Assembly: GCF_013520985.1 (NCBI RefSeq)
Contig: NZ_JACDTY010000004.1
Location: 62,001 to 126,000, forward strand
Reading direction: 5' to 3'
From: Mesorhizobium neociceri
Lineage (GTDB): Bacteria; Pseudomonadota; Alphaproteobacteria; Rhizobiales; Rhizobiaceae
Length of the DNA: 64,000 nucleotides
Part shown: positions 54,208-61,604 of the stretch, one piece after another
Layout: each line of letters opens with the position of its first letter
Numbering within the stretch: position 1 is the stretch's first letter
The notes under the pieces: generated by a model
The model's input: only the letters and a program-made list of their open reading frames with translations
What the model was told of the DNA's origin: nothing
Database searches by the model: none
Position numbers and translations under genes: made by a program

Positions 54208-54987
54208 TCAAATCGCGCCGACGCCGCCATCCACGGCCAGCGTGTGTCCGGTCATGAAGGAATTGGAGGGGTCAGCGGCAAACAGGATGGCTGACACAAC
54301 CTCGTCCACTTCGGCCACCCGCTTCATCGGCACGCCGCGCGTTAGTTCAGCCAGCGCTTCGGCCTCCGGCGCGCCGGACATGCGCACGAAGCCGTCGACC
54401 ATAGCGGTACGCGTGTGCGCCGGGCAGACGGCATTGATGCGAATGCCCTTGGTGGCGTATTCGGCGGCCGCCGATTTTGTCAACCCGACGACGCCATGCT
54501 TGGCGGCCGCATAGACCGACAGTTTCGGCGCTCCGACCAGCCCGGCAACCGAGGCGATATTGACGATGGCGCCGCCCTTGGCCGTAGCCTTGAACTGCCG
54601 CTCCATCTGCGGGATCTGGTGCTTCATGGCATAGAAGACGCCGAGCAGGTCGATTTCCAGCACGCGGCGCGCCTCGTCGGAGGCGACTTGCGGCAGGCGC
54701 ACGAAATTCTGGACGATGCCGGCATTGTTGATGGCGATGTCCAGCCGGCCGAATTTCTCCGCCGCCAGTTTCACCAGGCCCTCAGACAGTTTCTCGTCGG
54801 CGATGTTGCCGGCGAGAATAGCGGTCTCGGCCTCCAGCGAACCGGCAAGCTCGGCCAGCGCCTTGTCGTCGATGTCGGACAGCACCAGGCAGGCGCCTTC
54901 GGCGGCAAAACCTTTCGCCGCGCCGCGACCAAGGCCGCCGGCGGCGCCGGTGATCAGCACCGTCGCTCCATCGAAACGGCCCATCAT
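54208..54987 (-). CDS. SDR family oxidoreductase (acyl-CoA-type cluster)
   Basis: A 259-residue classical SDR starting at ATG 54987 (54984 and 54996 are alternatives). Features: VLITGAAGGLGRGAAKGFAA, AINNAGIVQN, NIASVAGLVG with catalytic Ser, YAAAKHGVVGLTK (Tyr-Lys), and GHTLAVDGGVGAI. Last gene of the leftward arm of the catabolic cluster (SDR, MaoC, APH kinase, SDR), 17 bp after the kinase gene. Confidence 0.88.
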   Translation of the reverse strand: MMGRFDGATVLITGAAGGLGRGAAKGFAAEGACLVLSDIDDKALAELAGSLEAETAILAGNIADEKLSEGLVKLAAEKFGRLDIAINNAGIVQNFVRLPQVASDEARRVLEIDLLGVFYAMKHQIPQMERQFKATAKGGAIVNIASVAGLVGAPKLSVYAAAKHGVVGLTKSAAAEYATKGIRINAVCPAHTRTAMVDGFVRMSGAPEAEALAELTRGVPMKRVAEVDEVVSAILFAADPSNSFMTGHTLAVDGGVGAI

Positions 54988-55013
54988 GCCTCCCATTATA
55001 TCTCATTGTCGGT

Positions 55014-56048
55014 TCAGGTTCGGTCGATCAGTTTTCCGGCAAGATGCGACAGCAGCTTGACCGCCTCACCATAGGTCTTGGCCTTTTCGGGATTGGAGGC
55101 GTTGCCGTCGAGCGCGCGTTTGTAGACACCCTGGCAGATGGCGGCCAAACGGAAGAAGGAGAAGGCGAGGAAGAAGCTCCAGATATCGATGCCGGCAAGC
55201 CCGCGCCGCCGGCAATACGCCGCGACATAGGCTTCCTCCGAGGGCAGGCCGAGCGCGGCGCGGTCGACGCCGCCAAGGCCGCGAAAGCCCGAGGCGTGCG
55301 GCAGGCGCCATTGCATGCATTGATAGGCAATGTCGGCGAAGGGGTGGCCGAGAGTCGACAGTTCCCAGTCGAGCACCGCCAGCACTTTCGGCTCACTGGC
55401 TGCAAAGATCATGTTGTCCAGCCGGTAGTCGCCATGGACCAGGGATATAAGGCCGTCATCGGCCGGCATATGCGTCTCCAGCCAGGCGATCAGCCGGTCC
55501 ATGTCGGCGACTGTGCCGGTCTCCGAGGCGCGATACTGGCTGGTCCAGCGGGCCAGCTGGCGTTCGAAGTAATTGCCTGACTTGCCGAACGCGCCGAGCC
55601 CGACGGCTCCGACGTCGACGTCGTGCAGCGCTGCCAGCGTGGCGTTCATGGCATCGTAGAGGGCGGCGCGCTCGCCGTTGCCGCTGGCTTCCGGCACGGC
55701 CGGATCCCAGAAGATGCGGCCGTCGAGGAAGTCCATGACGTAGAACATGCGGCCGATCGGCGAGTCCTCGCCCGACAGATGCAGCATCTGAGGCACCGGC
55801 ACGGCGGTGCCGGCGAGCGCCTTCATCACGGTGAATTCGCGGTCGACCTGATGCGCCGATTTCAGCAGCTGCCCCGGCGGCTTGGCGCGCAGCACATAGC
55901 GGCCGCTGGACGCCGTCAGCAAATAGGTCGGGTTCGACTGGCCGGATTTGAATTTTTCAATGGAATGAAGCCCGGCAAAACCCGGGATGTGCGCCTCGAG
56001 ATAGGGCGCAAGTGCTGCCTGATCGATCGCGTTGGCGTCGCCGCTCAT
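55014..56048 (-). CDS. APH-fold phosphotransferase (ACAD10/11 kinase-domain type)
   Basis: A 344-residue kinase-like protein: SGQSNPTYLLTASSGRYVLR (ATP loop and lysine), LVHGDYRLDNMIF (catalytic HGDxxxxN), VLDWELSTLGHPFADIAYQC (metal Asp, DWE). This subfamily matches the kinase domain fused to acyl-CoA dehydrogenase in eukaryotic ACAD10/11 and LvaA-like kinases, which phosphorylate hydroxyacyl-CoA. An acyl-CoA dehydrogenase of the matching type is encoded in the divergent arm. ATGA overlap with the MaoC gene. Confidence 0.85.
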   Translation of the reverse strand: MSGDANAIDQAALAPYLEAHIPGFAGLHSIEKFKSGQSNPTYLLTASSGRYVLRAKPPGQLLKSAHQVDREFTVMKALAGTAVPVPQMLHLSGEDSPIGRMFYVMDFLDGRIFWDPAVPEASGNGERAALYDAMNATLAALHDVDVGAVGLGAFGKSGNYFERQLARWTSQYRASETGTVADMDRLIAWLETHMPADDGLISLVHGDYRLDNMIFAASEPKVLAVLDWELSTLGHPFADIAYQCMQWRLPHASGFRGLGGVDRAALGLPSEEAYVAAYCRRRGLAGIDIWSFFLAFSFFRLAAICQGVYKRALDGNASNPEKAKTYGEAVKLLSHLAGKLIDRT

Positions 56049-56524
56049 GCGGTCTCCGGCTCACGCTCGATCAGCGTCAGCGTCAGCCAGCGCGCGGTCA
56101 GTGCCGGCTTTTTCGAGCCTTCGATCTCGATGGTCACGTCATGCGCCGTCTGCACCCAACCCGACGGTCGGACCTTGACGTCGGCCAGCACGAAACGGGT
56201 GCGGATGCGCGCGCCGGTCTTCACCGGCGCCAGGAAACGCAGCGAATCGAAGCCGTGATTGACGCCCATCTTGCTCTTTTCCAGCGGCGGCATGGTCTCG
56301 AAGGTCATTGCCGAGAGCAGCGACAGCGACAGGAAGCCATGCGCGATGGTGCCGCCGAACGGCGTCTCCAGCCGGGCGCGCTCGGGATCGCAATGGATGA
56401 ACTGATGGTCGTCGGTGGCGTCGGCGAACTGGTCGATCATGGTCTGCGTGACCACGCGCCATGGTGAGACACCGACTTCCTTGCCGACGCTGGCCAAAAG
56501 CACATCGAGACTGATCGGTTCCAC
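56045..56524 (-). CDS. MaoC-like hydratase/dehydratase
   Basis: A 159-residue hot-dog-fold enzyme from GTG 56524, with GGAGG 8 nt upstream. Features: QFADATDDHQFIHCDPERAR (catalytic Asp and His) and TPFGGTIAHGFLSLSLLSAM. It hydrates enoyl-CoA in fatty-acid-like breakdown. Coupled to the kinase gene by a 4-nt overlap. Confidence 0.88.
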   Translation of the reverse strand: MEPISLDVLLASVGKEVGVSPWRVVTQTMIDQFADATDDHQFIHCDPERARLETPFGGTIAHGFLSLSLLSAMTFETMPPLEKSKMGVNHGFDSLRFLAPVKTGARIRTRFVLADVKVRPSGWVQTAHDVTIEIEGSKKPALTARWLTLTLIEREPETA

Positions 56525-56556
56525 TGCGATGTCCTCCACTTGTCGCCGATCGCGGC

Positions 56557-57372
56557 TTATTCCTTGAACAGTGTCAGCCCATGCTGCACCGACTGCCCGC
56601 CATCGATCGGCAGGATGGCGCCGGTGACATAGGAACCGGCACGGCTGCACAAATAGAGCGTTGCGCCGCCAATGTCATCCGCCACGCCGATACGGCCGAT
56701 CGGCACATGGCTGCCGACATGTCTGGCCTTTTCCTCGGTGCCGGTGGCAAAGGCGGTCATCCGGCTCTGGAAGGGGCCGGGAGCGAAGGCATTGACGGTG
56801 ATGCGCCTCGCCGCGAGCTCGATCGCCAGCGTGCGGGTCAGATGGTGAACGGCGCCCTTGGACGCCGTGTAGGAATAGGCATCGTCGGCCAGCGGCTGGG
56901 TGCCCATCACCGAGCCCAGGTTGATGACACGGGCCGGATCGGCATCGCTGGCGGCGGCTTCCAGCAGCGGCAGCAATTCGCGCGTCAGATGGAAGACGGC
57001 GGTGACGTTGACGGCCAACACCTTGGCCCAGCCGTGGTAGGGAAAATCCTCGAGCGAGGCGCCCCAGGATATGCCGGCATTGTTGACCAGTATGTGCAGC
57101 CGCTCGGTCCGCGCCTTGACCTCGGCGACCAGAGCGGCAATGCCTGCTTCGCTCGACACGTCACCAGCGAAACCTTCGGCATGGCCGGAGGCGCCGAGTT
57201 CGTTCAGTTCAGCGGCGACCTTGATGCAATCCTCGCCCTTGCGCGAAGCGATCATCACGGTGGCGCCGGCCTGGACCAAGGCGGTCGCAACCATGCGGCC
57301 GATGCCGGTCGCGGCTCCGGTCACCAGTGCGGTTTTCCCAGCGACTGAGAACAGCTCGTCGAGATAGCTCAT
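56557..57372 (-). CDS. SDR family oxidoreductase (first gene of leftward arm)
   Basis: A 271-residue SDR: ALVTGAATGIGRMVATALVQ, LVNNAGISWGAS, NLGSVMGTQPLADDAYSYTA with catalytic Ser and Tyr, YTASKGAVHHLTRTLA, and GAILPIDGGQSVQHGL. Related to rhamnolipid-type/RhlG-like 3-oxoacyl reductases, from memory. It starts 48 bp left of the palindromic operator. Confidence 0.87.
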   Translation of the reverse strand: MSYLDELFSVAGKTALVTGAATGIGRMVATALVQAGATVMIASRKGEDCIKVAAELNELGASGHAEGFAGDVSSEAGIAALVAEVKARTERLHILVNNAGISWGASLEDFPYHGWAKVLAVNVTAVFHLTRELLPLLEAAASDADPARVINLGSVMGTQPLADDAYSYTASKGAVHHLTRTLAIELAARRITVNAFAPGPFQSRMTAFATGTEEKARHVGSHVPIGRIGVADDIGGATLYLCSRAGSYVTGAILPIDGGQSVQHGLTLFKE

Positions 57373-57419
57373 CGATCCTCCCCGCGGAACTTCGCCTCTT
57401 TGGGCGGTTGCCGCATTGA

Positions 57420-57441
57420 CAACATACCCGGTAGTATGTTG
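57420..57441. promoter_or_regulatory. TetR-type operator between divergent arms
   Basis: CAACATAC (57420-57427), spacer CCGGTA, GTATGTTG (57434-57441): perfect 8-bp arms, 22 bp overall, the size and form of a TetR-family site. Placed between the leftward SDR start (57372) and the rightward TetR gene (57514). Confidence 0.82.
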
Positions 57442-57513
57442 AACTTTTGGTCAGTCGTAAAGGCCTCAATTCCCGCATCATCATTGCGGAAAGCAGGCGG
57501 AAGGCGAAATCCG

Positions 57514-58155
57514 ATGCTCGGCGTCGAAATTCCACTGCTGGATCGCCCGCGCGCCGACATATTGCGCGCCGCCGCCATCTGTTTCATGCAGCGCGGCTAT
57601 GCCGCGAGCTCCATCGACGACGTCGCGCGCAGCCTCGGTTCGACCAAGGGCCGCATCTATCACCATTACCCGTCCAAGGCCGATCTGTTCGCCGACGTGT
57701 TCCGCGCCGGCATGGACATGAATTTTGCGGCGATAGAGCCGGTGCGCGTGCAGCCTGGTCCGGCGATTGGACGCTGGCGCAAGATGGCTGCGATCCATTG
57801 CGGCCAGATGATCCGCACCAAGCCCTTCCAGCGCGTCGTCTGGGAAGGCGTCGAGCTTTATTTGCGTGGCGCGACCACGCCCGAACAGCGCGAGGAATTC
57901 ACCCGGCTGATGCAGTCGCGCGACGCTTACGGCCGCATCTTTCGTGAGGCGATCGCCGCCGCGCGCGACGAGGGCGACATGCGCTTCGGCACGATCGGCA
58001 TTGCCGAGCAGTTGATGTTCCTGACCCTCAACTCGCCGCTGTTCTGGTACACGCCGCGTCCGACTGAAACGGACGAGGATATCGAGGCAATTGTCGGCGA
58101 GGTCGTCGCTTTCGCGGCGCGCGGCCTGGGTGCGGCTGAGGAGAACACACGATGA
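57514..58155 (+). CDS. TetR family regulator of the acyl-CoA cluster
   Basis: A 213-residue regulator from ATG 57514. Helix-turn-helix: FMQRGYAASSIDDVARSLGS and TKGRIYHHYPSKADLFADVF. A start at 57436 would lie in the operator and is unlikely. ATGA overlap with the acyl-CoA dehydrogenase gene. Likely represses both arms until an acyl-CoA or similar ligand binds. Confidence 0.9.
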   Translation: MLGVEIPLLDRPRADILRAAAICFMQRGYAASSIDDVARSLGSTKGRIYHHYPSKADLFADVFRAGMDMNFAAIEPVRVQPGPAIGRWRKMAAIHCGQMIRTKPFQRVVWEGVELYLRGATTPEQREEFTRLMQSRDAYGRIFREAIAAARDEGDMRFGTIGIAEQLMFLTLNSPLFWYTPRPTETDEDIEAIVGEVVAFAARGLGAAEENTR

Positions 58156-59393
58156 GCGACATGAATCTCGGCATGACCGAGCGGCTGAAGCCGATCCACG
58201 CCCGCGTCGCCGCCATGGTGCGCGACGAGATCATGCCGCTCGACCACGAATTTTTGAGCGAGGTCGGCAAGGCCGGCAACCGCTGGGTCTACACCGCGCG
58301 GCAGACCGAGATCCTCGAAGGGCTGAAGAACAAGGCCAAAGAGCGTGGCCTGTGGAACTTCTGGCTGACCGGCTCCGAACGCGGCTACGGTCTGTCGACC
58401 GTCGAGTATGCCTATCTGGCCGAGGAGATGGGCAAGGCGCATCTTGGCGCCGAGACCTTCAACTGCTCGGCGCCCGATACCGGCAATATGGAGGTGCTGG
58501 AGCGCTACGGCTCGGACGATCACAAGAAGGCATGGCTGGAGCCGCTGCTCGAGGGAAAAATCCGCTCGGCCTATCTGATGACCGAGCCGGATGTCGCCTC
58601 CTCCGACGCCACCAACATCGCCATGCGCTGCGAACGGCAAGGCGACGACTATGTGCTGAATGGCGAGAAATGGTGGGCGTCGGGCGCCGGCGATCCGCGC
58701 TGCGCCATCTATGTCGTCATGGTCCGCACCGGTGGCGAAAGCGAGCCGCAGCACCGCCGCCATTCGATGATCCTGGTGCCGTCGGACACCAAGGGCGTGA
58801 GCAAGGTTCGGCCGATGCAGGTCTATGGCGACGACGACGCGCCGCACGGCCACATGCATCTTCGCTTCGACAATGTGCGGGTGCCGGCGGGAAACCTGAT
58901 CCTCGGCGAGGGCAGGGGGTTCGAGATCGCGCAAGGCAGGCTCGGCCCCGGCCGCATCCACCACTGCATGCGCGCCATCGGCCAGGCCGAAATGGCGCTG
59001 GAGCTGCTGTGCCAGCGCTCCGTGCGCCGCGAAGCCTTCGGCCAGCGCTTGGCAAAACTCGGCGCCAATTTCGACATCATCGCCGAATGCCGCATGGAGA
59101 TCGAAATGGCGCGGCTGCTGTGCCTCAAGGCGGCGTGGATGATCGACCAGGGCGATGCCCGCGCCGCAGCCCCCTGGATCAGCCAGATCAAGGTCATCGC
59201 GCCGCGCGTCGCGCTCAAGGTTACCGACGAAGCCGTGCAGATGTTCGGCGCGCAAGGCATCAGCCAGGACACGCCGCTGGCGCGTTCATGGACGCATCTC
59301 AGAACCCTGAGGCTCGCCGACGGACCAGATGCAGTCCACCGCCGGCAAGTGGCGCGCACCGAGCTCAGGAAGTACACGCAGGAAAGGGTCTGA
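58152..59393 (+). CDS. Acyl-CoA dehydrogenase (ACAD10/11-like)
   Basis: A 413-residue flavoenzyme. ACAD signatures: AYLMTEPDVASSDATNIAMR, NGEKWWASGAGDPRCAIYVV, GRLGPGRIHHCMRAIGQAEM, REAFGQRLAKLGANFDIIAE and MFGAQGISQDTPLARSWTHL. The GxGDPRC/GRIHHCMR type is that of the ACAD domain of ACAD10/11 and LvaC-like enzymes. With the kinase it may remove a 4- or other hydroxy group through a phosphorylated intermediate. Confidence 0.92.
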   Translation: MSDMNLGMTERLKPIHARVAAMVRDEIMPLDHEFLSEVGKAGNRWVYTARQTEILEGLKNKAKERGLWNFWLTGSERGYGLSTVEYAYLAEEMGKAHLGAETFNCSAPDTGNMEVLERYGSDDHKKAWLEPLLEGKIRSAYLMTEPDVASSDATNIAMRCERQGDDYVLNGEKWWASGAGDPRCAIYVVMVRTGGESEPQHRRHSMILVPSDTKGVSKVRPMQVYGDDDAPHGHMHLRFDNVRVPAGNLILGEGRGFEIAQGRLGPGRIHHCMRAIGQAEMALELLCQRSVRREAFGQRLAKLGANFDIIAECRMEIEMARLLCLKAAWMIDQGDARAAAPWISQIKVIAPRVALKVTDEAVQMFGAQGISQDTPLARSWTHLRTLRLADGPDAVHRRQVARTELRKYTQERV

Positions 59394-59397
59394 GCGC

Positions 59398-60366
59398 ATG
59401 AAAGCCATCATCGCCCGCGATTTCGCGCCGCTCGACCAGCTGGTCTATGGCGACTGGCCGGAGCCGGAGGCCAAGGGCAACACAGTCGTCATCGAGGCCG
59501 AGGCAATCGGTGTGAACTATCCCGACGGGCTGCTCGTCCAGGGCCTTTACCAGATGAAGCCGCCGCTGCCTTTCGTGCCCGGCATGGAGGTCGCCGGCCG
59601 CGTCATCGCGGTCGGGCCGGGTGTGAAATCAGTCAAGATCGGTGACCGCGTCGCCGCGCTCTCGACCCATGGCAGCTATGCCGAGCGGGTGGGCGCCGCC
59701 GAACCCTTCGTCATGCCGCTGCCGGCCGATATGCCCGCCACTGAGGCCTGCGCGTTGCTGGCCGGCTACGGCACGTCGCATTATGCGCTTAAGCAGCGCG
59801 GCGTGTTGCGCGAAGGCGAAACGCTCTGCGTGCTGGGCGCGGCCGGCGCCACCGGCATCGCCGCCATCCAGATCGGCAAGTCGCTCGGCGCGCGCGTCAT
59901 CGGTGTCGCCTCGTCGGAGGAAAAACGCCGCATTGCCGCGGAAGCCGGCGCCGATATCGCGCTCGGCTACGACAATCTGAAGGAAGCGTTGAAAGAGGTC
60001 ACCGGCGGCAAGGGGGTCGATGTCGGCTTCGATCCGGTCGGCGGCGAAACCTTCGACGTGCTCGCCCGCTCGATGGCGTGGAGCGGCCGGCTGCTGGTCA
60101 TCGGATTTGCCTCCGGCACCATCCCGCAATTCCCGGTCAACTTGGCGCTGGTCAAGGGCTTTTCGGTCGTCGGCGTGTTCTGGGGCGCGTTCACCGCCAA
60201 GGAGCCGCGCGTCTATGCCGACAATATGAAGGAGCTTGTCGGCTGGTATCTCTCCGGCAAGGTGCGGCCAGTGATCGAAGGCACGTATCCGCTGGCCGAC
60301 GCCGCCGCGGTGCTGAAGCGCGTGCTCGGCCGCGGTTCTTCAGGCAAGCTCATCCTCAAACCGTAA
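59398..60366 (+). CDS. NADPH:quinone oxidoreductase-like MDR protein
   Basis: A 322-residue zinc-independent medium-chain reductase: EAIGVNYPDGLLVQGLY, FVPGMEVAGRVIAVGPGV, LCVLGAAGATGIAAIQIGKS (NADPH fold), DVGFDPVGGETFDV. Four bp after the acyl-CoA dehydrogenase stop, same operon. Likely reduces an enoyl or quinone-type intermediate; the actual substrate is unknown. Confidence 0.9.
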   Translation: MKAIIARDFAPLDQLVYGDWPEPEAKGNTVVIEAEAIGVNYPDGLLVQGLYQMKPPLPFVPGMEVAGRVIAVGPGVKSVKIGDRVAALSTHGSYAERVGAAEPFVMPLPADMPATEACALLAGYGTSHYALKQRGVLREGETLCVLGAAGATGIAAIQIGKSLGARVIGVASSEEKRRIAAEAGADIALGYDNLKEALKEVTGGKGVDVGFDPVGGETFDVLARSMAWSGRLLVIGFASGTIPQFPVNLALVKGFSVVGVFWGAFTAKEPRVYADNMKELVGWYLSGKVRPVIEGTYPLADAAAVLKRVLGRGSSGKLILKP

Positions 60367-60376
60367 GGAGCCCGCC

Positions 60377-61414
60377 ATGGCCATCCCTTCCGAGATGAAA
60401 GCGCTGCTGCTGACCGGCGACGGCTACACCAGGACGCCTTCCGGCAGCGTGCTGGCGGCGATGGAGCCTTATCTGCAGCCGGGCAACATCGGCGTGCCGA
60501 CGCCGGGGTCGAGCCAGGTGCTGATCAAGGTCAGCCTCGCCTCGATCAATCCGTCCGATGTCGCCTTCATCAAGGGGCAATACGGCCAGCCGCGCGCCAA
60601 GGGCCAGCCGGCCGGTTTCGAGGGCGTCGGCACAGTCGTTGCCAGCGGCGGCGAGCCCTATGCCAAAAGCCTCATCGGCAGGCGCATCGCCTTCGCCACC
60701 GGCGTCACCAACTGGGGCTCGTGGGCCGAATACGCGGTCGCCGAAGCCGCGGGCTGCATCCCGCTGCTCGACACCGTCCGCGACGAGGACGGTGCGGCGT
60801 TGATCGTCAATCCGCTGACCGCGCTCGCCATGTTCGACATCGTCAAGGAAGCGGGCGAAAAAGCCTTCATCATGACCGCCGGGGCCAGCCAGCTGTGCAA
60901 GCTTATCGCGGGCCTCGCCAAGGAGGCAGGGTATAGGCCGATCGTCACCGTGCGCCGCGACGAGCAGATCCCGCACTTGAAGGAGATCGGGGCGGCCCAT
61001 GTGCTCAACGAGAAGGCGCCGGATTTCAAGGCGGCGCTGCGCGAGGTGGTCAAGACCGAGCAGCCGCGCATCTTCCTCGACGCGGTGACCGGACCGTTGG
61101 CGTCGGCCATATTCGACGCCATGCCGAAGCGCGCGCGCTGGATCATCTATGGCCGGCTCGACCCCGACACCACTGTCATCCGCGAACCCGGCCAGCTGAT
61201 CTTCCAGCACAAGCATATTGAAGGGTTCTGGCTGGTCGAATGGATGCGCCAGTTCCGCGACAAGCGCGGCCCGGCGATCATGGAAGCGCAGAAGCGCTTT
61301 TCCGACGGCCGCTGGTCGACCGACGTGACGGCGGTGCTGCCGCTGGACGAGGCGATGGCGAAGGTTCCGGCGGAACTCGCCAAGCCGAACGGGAAGGTGT
61401 TTATCAGGCCGTGA
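60377..61414 (+). CDS. Zinc-binding-type alcohol dehydrogenase family (MDR) protein
   Basis: A 345-residue MDR protein: VLIKVSLASINPSDVAFIKG, GFEGVGTVVASGG, AFIMTAGASQLCKLIAGLAK (Rossmann), VTGPLASAIFDAMPKRARWI. No catalytic zinc Cys/His pair is obvious, so it is quinone-reductase-like. Ten bp after the previous MDR gene; last gene of the rightward arm. Confidence 0.87.
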   Translation: MAIPSEMKALLLTGDGYTRTPSGSVLAAMEPYLQPGNIGVPTPGSSQVLIKVSLASINPSDVAFIKGQYGQPRAKGQPAGFEGVGTVVASGGEPYAKSLIGRRIAFATGVTNWGSWAEYAVAEAAGCIPLLDTVRDEDGAALIVNPLTALAMFDIVKEAGEKAFIMTAGASQLCKLIAGLAKEAGYRPIVTVRRDEQIPHLKEIGAAHVLNEKAPDFKAALREVVKTEQPRIFLDAVTGPLASAIFDAMPKRARWIIYGRLDPDTTVIREPGQLIFQHKHIEGFWLVEWMRQFRDKRGPAIMEAQKRFSDGRWSTDVTAVLPLDEAMAKVPAELAKPNGKVFIRP

Positions 61415-61420
61415 CCTTCT

Positions 61421-61599
61421 TTACCCTCCCCCTTGTGGGGAGGGTCGGTTCATGAACATCGCCTGGCGAAGTTCATGAACCGGGGTGGGGGTGCTTGGCG
61501 CCTGCCTTTACGGCCGGCCTGACCCACTTCTCACCTCGGTCTGCGCTGCACCCCCACCCCGGACCTGCGGTCCGACCCTCCCCACAAGGGGGAGGGTAA
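61421..61599. repeat. Nested repetitive palindromic element
   Basis: A 28-bp perfect inverted repeat: arms at 61421-61448 and 61572-61599, containing CCTCCCCCTTGTGGGGAGG. Inside is GGTTCATGAAC/GTTCATGAACC around 61447-61482, and a GGGGTGGGGGTGC/GCACCCCCACCCC pair. Such elements recur in Mesorhizobium and relatives. It sits between convergent genes and can end transcription from both. Confidence 0.85.
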
Positions 61600-61604
61600 G
61601 GGAG

